From assembly GCA_046309815.1 (NCBI GenBank), contig JBKCOJ010000002.1:1-30098 (forward strand): a stretch of DNA of 30,098 bases, in the 5' to 3' direction. The DNA comes from CAITNM01 sp021298215 (GTDB taxonomy: Bacteria; Pseudomonadota; Alphaproteobacteria; Paracaedibacterales; CAITNM01). Shown here piece by piece: positions 29,967 through 30,098 of the stretch. Numbering within the stretch: position 1 is the stretch's first letter; each line of letters opens with the position of its first letter. Under the pieces are notes generated by a model that was given only the letters and a program-made list of their open reading frames with translations, was not told the DNA's origin and did not search any database. A program made the translations under genes and the position numbers.

Positions 29967-30098
29967 TAATAATTTTTGCCAGGAGGAAAGTTTTGTGAGA
30001 CGATGGTATTAGATTTTAAGATCGCAACCATCTGAGCTCAAATTGTGATAATAGAATCGCTAGTCGACTAGAATATGTGGGTTAAGGTAACGAAAGGA
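29967..30098 (+). other. right-end segment without a supported gene
   Basis: It contains a strong aggagga at about 29982 followed only by very short frames. It ends in gaaagga, which could be the ribosome binding site of a gene just outside the window. Confidence 0.35.

Noticed and set aside
30055..30075. aatcgctagt near the right end resembles a 16S rRNA segment.
   Set aside because: The neighbouring bases do not match 16S rRNA; a chance 10-base match.
1..30098. Search for CRISPR arrays, transposases, integrases and tRNA genes.
   Set aside because: No regularly spaced repeats, no transposase or integrase motifs and no cloverleaf with a T-arm consensus were found by eye.

Overview
The window looks like part of the chromosome of a host-associated alphaproteobacterium, probably a Holosporales/Paracaedibacter-type intracellular lineage. 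The evidence is the gene content: a class I lysyl-tRNA synthetase, an alphaproteobacterial rapZ / mannose-type EIIA / HPr cluster, a cysteine-poor (magnesium-type) HemB, an AT-rich background and many short secreted proteins without recognisable homology. The lineage is inferred from gene content only.

Layout. 1-31: apparent 3' end of a 5S rRNA. 372-1097: outer-membrane beta-barrel protein. 1306-4478: four consecutive same-strand genes for secreted proteins that share a short motif (I/M-D-x-E-F-x3-N-P-T-Q) at or close to the predicted mature N-terminus. 4677-7440: rpsA and accD. 7720-8187: a small secreted protein. 8261-10169, minus strand: a doubtful ORF, then HPr, EIIA and RapZ. 10289-11436: a secreted protein translationally coupled to a PCuAC copper chaperone. 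11716-18257: an accessory stretch of eight probable secreted proteins, falling mainly into an alpha-helical-repeat group (11716, 12892, 13420, 16489, perhaps 17805) and a cysteine-motif group (15084, 17009). 18462-21949: lysK, a coupled DUF218-like exported protein, and a pair of secreted paralogues. 22207-22422: a short, perhaps frameshifted member of the cysteine-motif group. 22570-24870: tightly overlapping L,D-transpeptidase, mutM and hemB. 25082-26317: an exported protein with a degenerate Nudix-like domain. 26528-28136: an MFS transporter and a convergent YjdM/PhnA-like protein. 28328-29160: a DUF1796-like gene broken by a frameshift at an A7 run. 29259-29897: an exported two-PDZ protein.

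How it fits together. Housekeeping genes (rpsA, accD, rapZ cluster, lysK, mutM, hemB, MFS) alternate with AT-richer blocks of small signal-peptide proteins. The accessory proteins form several small paralogous families that share signal peptides and short motifs, with signs of duplication, truncation and frameshift. At least a dozen short palindromic intergenic elements (tcatcctgag...ggatccagtgaa type) sit between genes, and at least two supply the stop codon of the neighbouring gene. A roughly 60-bp direct repeat of the lysK upstream region flanks gene 17805.

The best candidate for something undescribed is the NPTQ-motif secreted family at 1306-4478. The cysteine-motif and helical-repeat families come next. 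No transposase, CRISPR array, tRNA or complete rRNA was seen.
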